NCBI GenBank assembly: GCA_958477305.1
Contig: CAUEFI010000006.1
Location: forward strand, 97,550 to 161,549
Length of the DNA stretch: 64,000 nt
Source of the DNA: HGM12998 sp900756495
GTDB lineage: Bacteria > Bacillota > Clostridia > Oscillospirales > Oscillospiraceae
Reading direction: 5' to 3'
Below the pieces are notes generated by a model. It did not search any database, was not told the origin of the DNA, and worked only from the letters and a program-made list of their open reading frames with translations. Below, one piece after another: positions 23,950 through 33,010 of the stretch (its first letter is position 1; every line of letters begins with the position of its first letter). The position numbers and the translations under genes were made by a program.

Positions 23950-25356
23950 TTGGTCTTCTCCAGTCTGTATTTTCTCTTTCTGTATCTGCCCATCGTTCTC
24001 GCCGCCTACTATATTACCCCCCTGAAGTGGCGCAATCTGGTTCTCCTCATATTAAACCTGATCTTCTATGGATGGGGTGAACCGGTATATATTCTTATCA
24101 TGTTTGTCTCTATCGCCATTGACTACACGCACGGCCTGCTGGTGGACAAGTATAAAAAGCGGGGCAACGGCAAGGCTGCAAAACGCGCGGTGGCATCGTC
24201 CGTAGTCTTTAACCTGGCCCTTCTGTTTTTCTTCAAATACTGGGACTTTATCGCCGGAAGCCTGGCCGCTGTTGGTCTTGGGTTTATGCCGGTATTGGGG
24301 CTGCGCCTTCCCATCGGCATCTCCTTCTATACCTTCCAGACCATGAGCTATACCATTGATGTCTACCGTGGAGACGCCAGATCCCAGCGAAGTATCGTCA
24401 GCTTTGGTACCTTTGTGACCCTCTTTCCTCAGCTCATCGCCGGCCCCATCATCAAATACAAGGACCTGGACGACCAGATCGACCACAGAGATTACAAGGT
24501 GGAGCAATTTGCCTCGGGTGTGCAGGTCTTTGTAGTCGGACTGGCCAAGAAGGTGCTCCTGGCCAATAACCTGGGAATGCTGTGGGATGCTTACAAGGCC
24601 ATGCCGGCCGAGCAGCTCACCACTGCAGGTGCATGGTTGGGCATCATCGCCTTTACGTTCCAGATCTACTTTGATTTTTCCGGTTATTCCGATATGGCTG
24701 TAGGGCTGGGGCGGATGCTGGGCTTTGAATTTATGCGTAACTTTGACTACCCGTATATCTCCCAGTCCGTCACCGAATTCTGGCGGCGGTGGCACATCTC
24801 TCTGGGATCCTGGTTCCGGGAGTATCTCTATATTCCTCTGGGGGGAAACCGGGTGTCCAAGCCCCGGCTCTTCCTGAACCTGTTGATCGTCTGGGCCGCC
24901 ACCGGCATCTGGCATGGCGCCAGCTGGAATTTCCTGTTTTGGGGCCTCTATTTCGCGGCCCTTCTCATCCTGGAAAAATGGTTCCTGGGCCGCGCCCTGA
25001 AAAAAGCGCCCCGCCCTGTCCGGCATCTCTATACCCTGCTGTTGGTTGTAATCAGTTGGGCGATCTTTGCCGTCGAGGATTTCTCCCTGATGGGTCCCTA
25101 CCTCTCCGCTATGTTCGGTTCCGCCCAGGGCGGCGGCTGGGATCCTGCTTTCGGCTATTACCTCCGCTCCTACCTGCCCATGCTTGTCGTCGCCTCAGTG
25201 GCTTCCACTCCACTGGGCGCTATGCTGTGGCGGCGCCTTCCGGAACGGATGCCCAAACTGGCGCTTCTCACCGTCCTGCTGCTGGGCGGGCTGCTTCTCT
25301 CCACCGCCTACCTGGTGGACGCCACCTACAATCCCTTTCTCTACTTCCGATTCTGA
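23950..25356 (+). CDS. MBOAT-family O-acyltransferase (AlgI/DltB-like)
   Basis: This 468-aa polytopic membrane enzyme transfers acyl (often acetyl) groups across the membrane to a surface glycopolymer. The N-terminus VFSSLYFLFLYLPIVLAAYY is characteristic. Internal motifs include LFPQLIAGPIIKYKDL, the FWRRWHISLGSWFREYLYIPLGGN segment (seen as WRRWHISLGSWF) and the active-site histidine in ATGIWHGASWNFLFWG. Translation starts at TTG 23950; AGAGGGTGA precedes it. The downstream DHHW protein is its usual partner. The target polymer is unknown. Confidence 0.92.
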   Translation: MVFSSLYFLFLYLPIVLAAYYITPLKWRNLVLLILNLIFYGWGEPVYILIMFVSIAIDYTHGLLVDKYKKRGNGKAAKRAVASSVVFNLALLFFFKYWDFIAGSLAAVGLGFMPVLGLRLPIGISFYTFQTMSYTIDVYRGDARSQRSIVSFGTFVTLFPQLIAGPIIKYKDLDDQIDHRDYKVEQFASGVQVFVVGLAKKVLLANNLGMLWDAYKAMPAEQLTTAGAWLGIIAFTFQIYFDFSGYSDMAVGLGRMLGFEFMRNFDYPYISQSVTEFWRRWHISLGSWFREYLYIPLGGNRVSKPRLFLNLLIVWAATGIWHGASWNFLFWGLYFAALLILEKWFLGRALKKAPRPVRHLYTLLLVVISWAIFAVEDFSLMGPYLSAMFGSAQGGGWDPAFGYYLRSYLPMLVVASVASTPLGAMLWRRLPERMPKLALLTVLLLGGLLLSTAYLVDATYNPFLYFRF

Positions 25357-25431
25357 CGCCGGGGCGGCAATCTCTCGTTTGTTGTATTCCGCCTGGCCTT
25401 GATGCACTTCCCCTTTACAGGAGGTATTTCA

Positions 25432-26568
25432 ATGTCAAAAAAATACTGTATCTTTTTATCCGCACTCTTCTGCGCCTTTATCGGCCTCTTCCTGGCGGCA
25501 AATGCCCTCTCTCCCGACGCAGAGTTTTCCCAGATGGAAAACCGCTATCTGCAGCAGCTTCCCGTTCCCTCTCTCGAGACGGTACTGAACGGGTCCTTTA
25601 TGGCCGAATTTGAGACCTATGTCACCGACCAGTTTGTGGGACGGGACAGCTGGATCTCCGCCAAATCCCGTACTGAAAAGCTGTTAGGCAAACGGGAAAA
25701 CAATGGGGTTTATTTTTGTCAGAAGGATACACTTATTACCCGCTTTGACACCCCGGATGAGAAGAAATTAGCTGCTAATCTGAGCTATGTGGAGCAATTT
25801 GCTCAAAAGGCCCCCGCTCCGGCATACTTCTCCCTTATCCCGACACAGGCCTGTATCTGGGCTGATCGTCTTCCTGACGGCGCCCCCAACGCAAGTCAGC
25901 CTGATGTCCTGAACCAGGCCATAAATTCTGTCCCCAGCGCCATATGGGCCGACCTGTATGCCCCCCTGGCTGCTCATGCCGGGGAGGATATCTTCTACCG
26001 TACAGATCACCACTGGACCAGCCTGGGAGCCTATTACGGCTATACCGCTCTCTGCGAAGCAATGGGGCTTACTCCCATCCCCCTGTCTGACTATTCCAAA
26101 ACCACTGTTACAGAGGACTTTTACGGCACCGTCTTCTCCTCATCGGGCGTGCGCTGGGTAAGACCGGACTCCATAGACATCTATGTCCCCGATGACGGCA
26201 TTACCGTCACCTCCCACACCTTTGATGCCCAGGGTCAGCCGGTCGAGGAGGCCCGCGCCCTCTATGACTTCTCCTATCTGGAGGTCAAGGATAAGTACTC
26301 CATGTTCCTGGGCGGGCAGCAGCCCCTGGCCGTAGTCAAAACCCCGAATACCGAAGCTCCCAAACTGCTGATCATTCGGGATTCCTATACTGACTCGCTG
26401 GTTCCTTATCTCACCGCCCACTTCTCAGAGATCCATCTTATTGATCTGCGCTATTACAAATTCTCGGCCTCCGACTATATCGCGGAACATGGCATTGACA
26501 CAGCCCTGGTACTCTACAGCGTTCCCAATTTCGTCACCGACTCCAATCTGGTGTGGCTATCCAAATAG
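25432..26568 (+). CDS. DHHW-family (AlgX/AlgJ-like) surface protein, MBOAT partner
   Basis: The 378-aa protein has an N-terminal membrane anchor (YCIFLSALFCAFIGLFLAAN). An extracytoplasmic SGNH-like domain follows. The family's namesake motif is in FYRTDHHWTSLGAYYGY (about 200-216), and LLIIRDSYTDSLVPYL has the likely Ser nucleophile. It would accept the acyl group moved by the MBOAT protein and transfer it to a surface polymer. ATG 25432 follows AGGAGG; the upstream in-frame ATG at 25399 is not used. An intrinsic terminator follows. Confidence 0.88.
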   Translation: MSKKYCIFLSALFCAFIGLFLAANALSPDAEFSQMENRYLQQLPVPSLETVLNGSFMAEFETYVTDQFVGRDSWISAKSRTEKLLGKRENNGVYFCQKDTLITRFDTPDEKKLAANLSYVEQFAQKAPAPAYFSLIPTQACIWADRLPDGAPNASQPDVLNQAINSVPSAIWADLYAPLAAHAGEDIFYRTDHHWTSLGAYYGYTALCEAMGLTPIPLSDYSKTTVTEDFYGTVFSSSGVRWVRPDSIDIYVPDDGITVTSHTFDAQGQPVEEARALYDFSYLEVKDKYSMFLGGQQPLAVVKTPNTEAPKLLIIRDSYTDSLVPYLTAHFSEIHLIDLRYYKFSASDYIAEHGIDTALVLYSVPNFVTDSNLVWLSK

Positions 26569-26613
26569 CCTTTAAAAATACTCCGCCCAGCCGGTAATCC
26601 AACATATAATCAT

Positions 26614-26650
26614 GAAAGCAGATGCCCACACCTCTTGGGCATCTGCTTTC
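26614..26650 (+). terminator. Intrinsic terminator after the DHHW gene
   Basis: A 15-bp perfect stem GAAAGCAGATGCCCA with its complement is followed by TTATAC. The following 124 bp up to the convergent EFR1 gene show nothing else. Confidence 0.75.
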
Positions 26651-26774
26651 TTATACAAACCGCAGCTTCAGGTGCAGCTGATTGCAGACTCAATTTCAAG
26701 CTGCGCCGTCAATCTTTCACACACCACCGCTCCGGAAACTGCAGTTCCTCCATGGGTCATCCGAACCCCATGCT

Positions 26775-27608
26775 TTACAGGAACAGCTGTACGCTCCGTT
26801 TGAAATGCCCGTAAGTCTCCTCTAAATCATGCAGGTGCCAGAGAAAACCGGGATCATCAAAATACTTTGCTCCCGCCGGACAACCTTTGACGCAGGCGCA
26901 GCACTTGATGCAGACCCCTGAAATTATATCTGTATTACGCGCATCTATGGCTCCCATAGGACACAGCGGCGCGCACAGGCCGCAGTGTGCACAGGCCGTA
27001 TCTGTTTTGGGCTTGACCTTGCGGATGTCAATTGGATTCCCCTGGAGATCTCTCGGCTGATAATAGGGGCGCGGCGGGAATTGTCCTTCAACCTCAATGC
27101 GATGCGGCGGTTCATTTGTATCGATCCCGCTGTACCGGCGGATCAGGGCCTCAACCAGCCGATCCGCCTGAGCCAGATCATGCACATTGGGCCTGCCCTG
27201 TGCCAGCGTATCGGAAAAGGCGTGCTCTCCAATAAAGGCAGCGGCGGCCACTGTATGAAAGCCGTTCTCCTCCAGGATTCTCTGCAGTTCCCGGAGGCCA
27301 TCGTCGAAACTGCGGTTCCCATACAATACCACCGGAACGACGGCTGCCCCGCCGCCGTGTATTTCTCTTATGTAGGGCAGCAGCAGGTTTGGCACCCTCC
27401 CCGCGTAGACAGGTATGCCGAAGATAGCCAAGTCCCCCCTGCCCGGGCTGGGAACTGACCTTCTGGCCTCCGGACGTGTAAAGTCAAATTCTATACGCGG
27501 CAGGGAGAGTCCGGCAGCCAGACTGTTGGCCAAATAGCGAACCACCAGCCGGGTGGTGCCGGTAGCACTGAAGTATATCCCCCAAATCCGTCCGGGCTTC
27601 ATTCCCAT
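26775..27608 (-). CDS. EFR1-type flavodoxin/ferredoxin fusion protein (second copy)
   Basis: The 277-aa paralog of the protein at 5961-6734 has the flavodoxin loop YFSATGTTRLVVRYLA, then FGIPVYAGRVPNLLLP. Two 4Fe-4S motifs, CAHCGLCAPLCPMGAID and CIKCCACVKGCPAGAK, follow. It probably carries electrons for a cytoplasmic oxidoreductase; the partner is unknown. The start is ATG 27608 behind GGAG. An extended -10 (TGATATAAT, core at 27761-27756) lies about 150 bp upstream on the minus strand. Confidence 0.85.
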   Translation of the reverse strand: MGMKPGRIWGIYFSATGTTRLVVRYLANSLAAGLSLPRIEFDFTRPEARRSVPSPGRGDLAIFGIPVYAGRVPNLLLPYIREIHGGGAAVVPVVLYGNRSFDDGLRELQRILEENGFHTVAAAAFIGEHAFSDTLAQGRPNVHDLAQADRLVEALIRRYSGIDTNEPPHRIEVEGQFPPRPYYQPRDLQGNPIDIRKVKPKTDTACAHCGLCAPLCPMGAIDARNTDIISGVCIKCCACVKGCPAGAKYFDDPGFLWHLHDLEETYGHFKRSVQLFL

Positions 27609-27893
27609 CGACCGCCTCTCCAGCGTTTAGCTCTGTTGATATAGGATCCTTATTGCAACTCATCGCATCCTGCGATATCCCGCCCCGGTAGTCTTGCCGG
27701 AAGAGATCTGCGGCAGATGTTTCCGCATAATCAGTCAAACTTCCCCTTTGCGGCTATTATATCATGTGCAGTCTGTCTGTGGAAGTGTGAATTTGTCTTG
27801 TCAGCTCTAAGCTCTCATTCCGTACCGCAGCTCTGCAGAGCGCCTTATCAATCTATTTGGAGCGGGCGGCATTTGTCAAAAAAATATCTATTG

Positions 27894-27922
27894 TTTACAA
27901 TATTTAAACTTTTAAGTATAAT
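27894..27922 (+). promoter_or_regulatory. Promoter of the SDR gene
   Basis: TTTACA (27894-27899) and TATAAT (27917-27922) are 17 bp apart. They lie in the AT-rich 27609-27984 intergenic region, which otherwise holds only the divergent EFR1 promoter. Confidence 0.7.
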
Positions 27923-27984
27923 TTTATTTATCATAAGGCGGCTCTGCCAAGCGGAACCGCCGTTCTGAGAAAGGATGCATTTAT

Positions 27985-28752
27985 ATGGTCGATTTAACGG
28001 GGAAAATTGCTGTTGTTTCCGGCGCTTCCAGCGGCCTGGGTGCAGATTCTGCCCGCGCTTATGCCAAGGCGGGCGCAGATGTAGCGCTTCTGGCACGGCG
28101 TGTGGACAAATTGGAATCTGTCGCCAAAGAGCTGTGCGGCATGGGTGTGCACGCCATTGCCATAGCCTGCGATGTCAGCGATGAGCAGAGTGTAAAAGAC
28201 GCTGTCCAGGAGGTGATCCGCGTCTTCGGCCGCGTTGATATTTTGCTTAACAATGCCGGAGTTGCCGTCCGCGGCGGTGTGACAGATCTCACCAGCGAAG
28301 ATTGGGATCGCGCATTTAACACCAATCTGAAGGGAATGTTCTTTACATGTAAGTATGTCATCCCCCACATGATAGAACAGAATTACGGAAAAATTGTCAA
28401 CGTCAGCTCTGTCAATGCCTTTATTGCCGACAAGAACGATATGTTTATCCGTCATACCTACAATTCGTCTAAAGCGGGCGTTATCGGACTGACCAGAGGA
28501 TTAGCCGCTTCTTACGGCCGCTACAATATTACCGCTAACTGTGTCTGTCCCGGCCTGTTTGAGTCGGAGATGACGGCTGAGACCCTGTTTAAATCTGAGG
28601 CGTTCCTGCAGTCCTATAACGCGCAGTGCCCCATGGGCCGCCCGGGCCGGCGCGGAGAGGTCGCCGGCCCCGTCCTCTTTTATTCCAGCGATCTGTCCAG
28701 CTATGTGACAGGTCAGTATACCATCATCGACGGCGGAACCAGCCTCGTATAA
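27985..28752 (+). CDS. Short-chain dehydrogenase/reductase (SDR)
   Basis: This 255-aa classical SDR is cytoplasmic. It has the cofactor loop VSGASSGLGADSARAYA (about 11-27), DVSDEQS, NNAG (about 89), catalytic Ser in VNVSSVNAF and the YxxxK pair YNSSK (about 153-157). It ends in YVTGQYTIIDGGTSL. It resembles FabG/gluconate 5-dehydrogenase-like enzymes; the substrate cannot be named. Residues after the cofactor loop (LARRVDK) leave NADPH preference plausible. The start is ATG 27985 behind GAAAGGA. It is monocistronic, with its own promoter and terminator. Confidence 0.9.
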   Translation: MVDLTGKIAVVSGASSGLGADSARAYAKAGADVALLARRVDKLESVAKELCGMGVHAIAIACDVSDEQSVKDAVQEVIRVFGRVDILLNNAGVAVRGGVTDLTSEDWDRAFNTNLKGMFFTCKYVIPHMIEQNYGKIVNVSSVNAFIADKNDMFIRHTYNSSKAGVIGLTRGLAASYGRYNITANCVCPGLFESEMTAETLFKSEAFLQSYNAQCPMGRPGRRGEVAGPVLFYSSDLSSYVTGQYTIIDGGTSLV

Positions 28753-28760
28753 TGAGAAAG

Positions 28761-28800
28761 AGCACCTCGGCGCCTCCACAGGCGCTGAGGTGCTTCTTTC
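28761..28800 (+). terminator. Intrinsic terminator after the SDR gene
   Basis: AGCACCTCgGCGC and its complement form a 12-13-bp stem with an 8-nt loop, followed by TCTTTCTGC. Confidence 0.75.
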
Positions 28801-28887
28801 TGCATCCATCCATCTGCCTTGCAACTTCTCTTTTCTAATCTTATACACTGTAAAACCATATGCCTTTTATTAATACAATTTTAACAG

Positions 28888-28922
28888 AGGGGCCATTTCT
28901 TCGAATGGCACCCTTATTTTTT
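28888..28922 (+). terminator. Hairpin plus U-tract in the kdp leader (possible attenuator)
   Basis: GGG-GCCATT tcttcg AATGGC-a-CCC at 28888-28912 is followed by TTATTTTTTTTGCG. It lies after a possible promoter (TTGCAA at 28819-28824, TATACA at 28842-28847) and 37 nt before the kdpF start. It is positioned to stop transcription before the operon. No known riboswitch aptamer is recognised in the about 35 nt between promoter and hairpin. Confidence 0.55.
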
Positions 28923-28959
28923 TTGCGCTACCATTAGGCACGGCAAAGGAGGTTACATC

Positions 28960-29043
28960 ATGCAAATTGTGTTAGTTGGCATTGGTATTCTGGTAATCGC
29001 AGTCCTGGTCTATCTCGGCCGGGTTCTGATGAAGGAGGAGTAA
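28960..29043 (+). CDS. kdpF: KdpF-like small membrane subunit
   Basis: The 27-aa peptide MQIVLVGIGILVIAVLVYLG... is a single membrane helix with a basic C-terminus (RVLMKEE). It begins at ATG 28960 behind a strong AAAGGAGG site and ends seven bases before kdpA. Size, hydrophobicity and position match KdpF, which stabilises the KdpABC complex. The name rests mainly on position. Confidence 0.75.
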   Translation: MQIVLVGIGILVIAVLVYLGRVLMKEE

Positions 29044-29050
29044 GAGCGCT

Positions 29051-30907
29051 ATGAACGCAGTGCTGCAATACGTCTTATATGTAGTGATCCTGGTGGCTGT
29101 TGCATTGCCGCTGGGTATCTACATGAGCAAAATTATGGGCGGCGAAAAGAATATCGTCTCCCGCATTCTTGGTCCGGCTGAGCGCGGCATCTACAAGTTG
29201 TTGCGCATCAATCCCGAGGAAGATATGGGTTGGAAAAAATATCTGGCCTGCGCCCTCCTCTTTAATCTGTTTGGATTTATTGTCCTGTTCCTTATCCTGA
29301 TGCTCCAGGGCATCCTGCCCTGGAATCCCCAGGGTTTCGGCGGGCTGAGCTGGCATTTGGCTTTTAACACGGCGGCCAGCTTTGTCACCAACACCAACTG
29401 GCAGACCTATTCCGGTGAGTTTACCCTCTCCAACTTCTCCCAGGCAATGGGGCTCACCGTACAGAACTTCGTCTCGGCCGCCAGCGGCATCGCTGTTCTG
29501 TACGCCCTTATCCGCGGTCTGGTCCGGATCAAGAAGAAGGGAATCGGAAACTTCTGGCAGGATCTGGTCCGCTGCACCCTGTACATCCTGCTTCCCATCT
29601 GTATTGTCTCCACCATTGTACTCACCAGTCAGGGCGTGCCTCAGGCCTTGGGCGGCAACAAGTATGTTGATCTGCTGGAACCCATTCAGATGACCTACGT
29701 ACTGGACGAGGACGGCAATCAGGTCATGGCGGAAGACGGCACTCCTCTCCTGGAGCCCATCACCCTGACCAACCGTGATGCAGAGCCCGCCCTGGACGAG
29801 AGCGGCAATCCCATTGTCGTGGACCGGCAGGTTCTGCCCCTGTATCCCCAGGCCAGCCAGGTGTCCATGAAGCAACTTGGTACCAACGGAGGCGGCGTAT
29901 TGGGCGTCAATTCCGCCCATCCCTTTGAGAACCCCAACCTCTTGACCAATCTGGTTGAAATGGTATTTCTGCTGATCATTGCCGTAGGCCTGTGCTTCTC
30001 TTTCGGACGGAGCATTGCACGGGCGGGCGTCAGCCGCGGAATGCGTCAGGGCATTGCCATTTTCCTGGCCATGCTGATCATGATGATCGTGTTCCTCTCG
30101 ATTGGAGCTGTTCACGAGCAAAACGCCACGCCGGTTCTGGCGCAGAACGGCGTCGTCGACACTGCGCTTGGCAATATGGAGGGCAAGGAGACCCGCTTCG
30201 GCGTGCCCACCTCTACCACTTGGTCTATCTGGACCACCTGCGCCTCCAACGGCTCGGTCAACTCCATGCATGACTCCTATACGCCCATCGGCGGTATGCT
30301 TCCCATGCTGCTCATGATGCTGGGCGAGGTGGTCTTCGGCGGCGTAGGCTGCGGCTTGTACGGCATGATAGGATTTGTCATTCTAACGGTATTTATTGCG
30401 GGTCTCATGGTAGGGCGCACACCGGAATATCTGGGCAAGAAAATTGAGCCCCGCGAGATGCGCATGGCTGTACTGCTCTGTCTGGCAACTCCCATCGCCA
30501 TTCTGATTGGCTCCGGCATCGCCTGCCTGCTGCCCTCCACGGCGGATGCCATCAACAACCCAGGTGCACACGGGCTGTCGGAGATCCTGTATAACTATTC
30601 CTCCGCCGGCGGCAATAACGGCTCCGCCTTTGCAGGCATGGGCTGTGACACGCCCTTCCTGAACACCAGTATCGGTCTGGTCATGCTCTTTGTGCGCTTC
30701 GTCCCCATGACCGCCGCCATTGTCATCGCAGGCAGCATGGTCGCCAAGAAGAAGGTGGCCGAGAGCGCAGGGACCCTGTCCACCACCAACGCCATGTTTA
30801 TCTTCCTGCTTATCCTCATTGTGCTGATTGTGGGCGCCCTGAGTTTCTTCCCCGCCCTGTCCCTCGGCCCCATTGCTGAATACACCCAGATGCTTGGGTT
30901 AGGTTAA
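29051..30907 (+). CDS. kdpA: Potassium-transporting ATPase, K+-channel subunit KdpA
   Basis: KdpA provides the K+ selectivity filter and translocation path of the high-affinity KdpFABC pump. The 618-aa protein has about ten membrane helices. It carries the family's filter regions, for example NTAASFVTNTNWQTYSGE, GTNGGGVLGVNSAHPFENP, TTWSIWTTCASNGSVNSMHD and GGNNGSAFAGM. It is about 60 residues longer than E. coli KdpA, mostly from an extracytoplasmic insertion at about 215-275. That insertion carries two similar DE(D/S)GN repeats (LDEDGNQVMAEDG, LDESGNPIVVD). It is the second gene of the operon. Confidence 0.96.
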   Translation: MNAVLQYVLYVVILVAVALPLGIYMSKIMGGEKNIVSRILGPAERGIYKLLRINPEEDMGWKKYLACALLFNLFGFIVLFLILMLQGILPWNPQGFGGLSWHLAFNTAASFVTNTNWQTYSGEFTLSNFSQAMGLTVQNFVSAASGIAVLYALIRGLVRIKKKGIGNFWQDLVRCTLYILLPICIVSTIVLTSQGVPQALGGNKYVDLLEPIQMTYVLDEDGNQVMAEDGTPLLEPITLTNRDAEPALDESGNPIVVDRQVLPLYPQASQVSMKQLGTNGGGVLGVNSAHPFENPNLLTNLVEMVFLLIIAVGLCFSFGRSIARAGVSRGMRQGIAIFLAMLIMMIVFLSIGAVHEQNATPVLAQNGVVDTALGNMEGKETRFGVPTSTTWSIWTTCASNGSVNSMHDSYTPIGGMLPMLLMMLGEVVFGGVGCGLYGMIGFVILTVFIAGLMVGRTPEYLGKKIEPREMRMAVLLCLATPIAILIGSGIACLLPSTADAINNPGAHGLSEILYNYSSAGGNNGSAFAGMGCDTPFLNTSIGLVMLFVRFVPMTAAIVIAGSMVAKKKVAESAGTLSTTNAMFIFLLILIVLIVGALSFFPALSLGPIAEYTQMLGLG

Positions 30908-30921
30908 GGTAGGTGTTCAAA

Positions 30922-32991
30922 ATGGCTAAAAATAAATCTTCCTTCGCTGATAAAGCGATTATGGGCAGAGCCGTGAAGGATGCCTTCAAAAAACTGGCCC
31001 CCAGGGATCAGGTCAAAAATCCTGTTATGTTCCTGGTATATCTCTCTGCCATCCTCACCACGTTTTTGTTCCTGCTCTCTCTCGCCGGCGTCTCCGACGG
31101 CCTAGTCTCCAGCGGCTTTATCCTGGCCATCGCTGTCATCCTCTGGCTGACCTCCCTCTTCTCCAACTTTGCAGAGGCTATTGCAGAGGGGCGGGGCAAG
31201 GCCCAGGCTGACACACTGCGTGCCTCCCGCCGGGATGTCGTGGCTCATAAGCTTAGCGATCCTGCCGACCACGATACGTTCAGCGACGTCTCCGGCGCCT
31301 CCCTTGTCCGGGGCGACTACTATTTCGTGCGGGCCGGGGAGCAAATCCCTGCCGACGGCGAGGTCGTGGAGGGCGCCGCCTCTGTGGACGAATCCGCCAT
31401 CACCGGCGAATCGGCTCCGGTGATCCGTGAGGCGGGCGGCGACCGCTCTGCTGTCACTGGCGGCACCACCGTCCTCTCCGACTGGCTGGTCGTCCAGGTG
31501 ACTCAAGAGCCCGGCGGCTCTTTCCTGGACAAGATGATTGCGATGGTAGAGGGGGCCAACCGAAAGAAGACTCCCAACGAGATTGCTCTTCAAATCCTGC
31601 TGGTGGCCCTGTCTATCGTCTTCCTCCTGGTCACCGCTTCCCTGTTCTCCTACTCCGGCTTCTCCGCCGGCCAGGCCGGCGTGTCCAACCCCACTTCGGT
31701 GGTTTCCCTTGTGGCACTGCTTATCTGCCTGGCTCCCACCACCATCGGCGCGCTTCTCTCAGCTATCGGCATCGCCGGTATGAGCCGGCTGAATCAGGCC
31801 AATGTCCTGGCCATGAGCGGCCGGGCTATCGAAGCCGCCGGCGACACCGATGTGCTGCTGCTGGACAAGACGGGCACTATTACATTGGGCAACCGCCAGG
31901 CCGCCGCGTTTTTGCCGGTAGATGGCACTACAGAAGAGGAATTAGCCGATGCGGCTCAGCTCTCCTCTCTTCCCGACGAGACGCCGGAAGGCCGATCTAT
32001 CGTGGTGTTGGCCAAAGAAAAATTTGGCATTCGCGGCCGGGATTTGTCCAACATGACATTTATCCCCTTTACGGCTCAGACCCGTATGAGCGGCGTGGAT
32101 TATGAGGGCGGCGAGATCCGCAAGGGCGCCGCCGATGCGGTACGCGCCTATGTGGAATCCTCCGGAAATCTGTACAGCAACCAGTGCGCCACGCTGGTCA
32201 ACGAAGTGGCCAAGCAGGGCGGCACTCCGCTGGTAGTGGCCAAAAATCACAAAGTTCTAGGCGTCATTCATCTGAAGGATATTATTAAGGATGGCGTCAA
32301 GGAGCGATTTGCCGACCTGCGCTCCATGGGTATTAAAACCATTATGATCACCGGCGACAACCCGGTAACCGCCGCCGCCATCGCCGCCGAGGCTGGAGTG
32401 GACGACTTCCTGGCCGAGGCGACGCCGGAGGCTAAATTGGAGATGATCCGTAAATTTCAAAATGAGGGTCACCTTGTCGCCATGACAGGAGACGGTACCA
32501 ACGACGCTCCGGCCTTGGCCCAAGCGGATGTGGCCGTTGCCATGAACTCCGGTACCCAAGCCGCTAAGGAAGCTGGCAACATGGTGGATTTGGACTCCTC
32601 GCCCACCAAACTGATTGAAATTGTCCGTATCGGCAAACAGCTGTTGATGACCCGCGGGAGTCTGACCACCTTTTCCATTGCAAACGATATTGCCAAATAC
32701 TTTGCTATCATTCCCGCTATCTTTATGACCCTGTATCCGGGCCTGGCCGTTCTGAACATCATGCGGCTAGCCAGCCCTTCCAGCGCTATCCTCTCCGCAC
32801 TCATTTATAACGCGCTGATCATCGTAGCGCTCATCCCTCTGGCGCTCAAGGGCGTCAAGTACCGCGAAGTCCCGGCGGGAAAGCTGCTGCGCCACAACCT
32901 TCTCGTCTATGGCTTGGGCGGCATCATCGTCCCCTTTATCGCCATTAAAATCATCGACCTCATTATCGCCCCCCTGCTGGGCGTTCTGTAA
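30922..32991 (+). CDS. kdpB: Potassium-transporting P-type ATPase subunit KdpB
   Basis: KdpB hydrolyses ATP to energise K+ uptake through KdpA. The 689-aa P-type ATPase has the actuator motif AITGESAPV, the phosphorylated Asp in LLLDKTGTITLGN (about residue 316) and the hinge TGDGTNDAPALAQADVAVAM. Seven membrane helices are expected, with K-rich NDIAKYFAIIPAIF near the end. ATG 30922 is chosen over a GTG nine bases upstream because AGG at 30911 is well spaced from the ATG. It lies 14 bp after kdpA. Confidence 0.96.
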   Translation: MAKNKSSFADKAIMGRAVKDAFKKLAPRDQVKNPVMFLVYLSAILTTFLFLLSLAGVSDGLVSSGFILAIAVILWLTSLFSNFAEAIAEGRGKAQADTLRASRRDVVAHKLSDPADHDTFSDVSGASLVRGDYYFVRAGEQIPADGEVVEGAASVDESAITGESAPVIREAGGDRSAVTGGTTVLSDWLVVQVTQEPGGSFLDKMIAMVEGANRKKTPNEIALQILLVALSIVFLLVTASLFSYSGFSAGQAGVSNPTSVVSLVALLICLAPTTIGALLSAIGIAGMSRLNQANVLAMSGRAIEAAGDTDVLLLDKTGTITLGNRQAAAFLPVDGTTEEELADAAQLSSLPDETPEGRSIVVLAKEKFGIRGRDLSNMTFIPFTAQTRMSGVDYEGGEIRKGAADAVRAYVESSGNLYSNQCATLVNEVAKQGGTPLVVAKNHKVLGVIHLKDIIKDGVKERFADLRSMGIKTIMITGDNPVTAAAIAAEAGVDDFLAEATPEAKLEMIRKFQNEGHLVAMTGDGTNDAPALAQADVAVAMNSGTQAAKEAGNMVDLDSSPTKLIEIVRIGKQLLMTRGSLTTFSIANDIAKYFAIIPAIFMTLYPGLAVLNIMRLASPSSAILSALIYNALIIVALIPLALKGVKYREVPAGKLLRHNLLVYGLGGIIVPFIAIKIIDLIIAPLLGVL

Positions 32992-33010
32992 CCTAGAAAG
33001 AAGTGATTTT

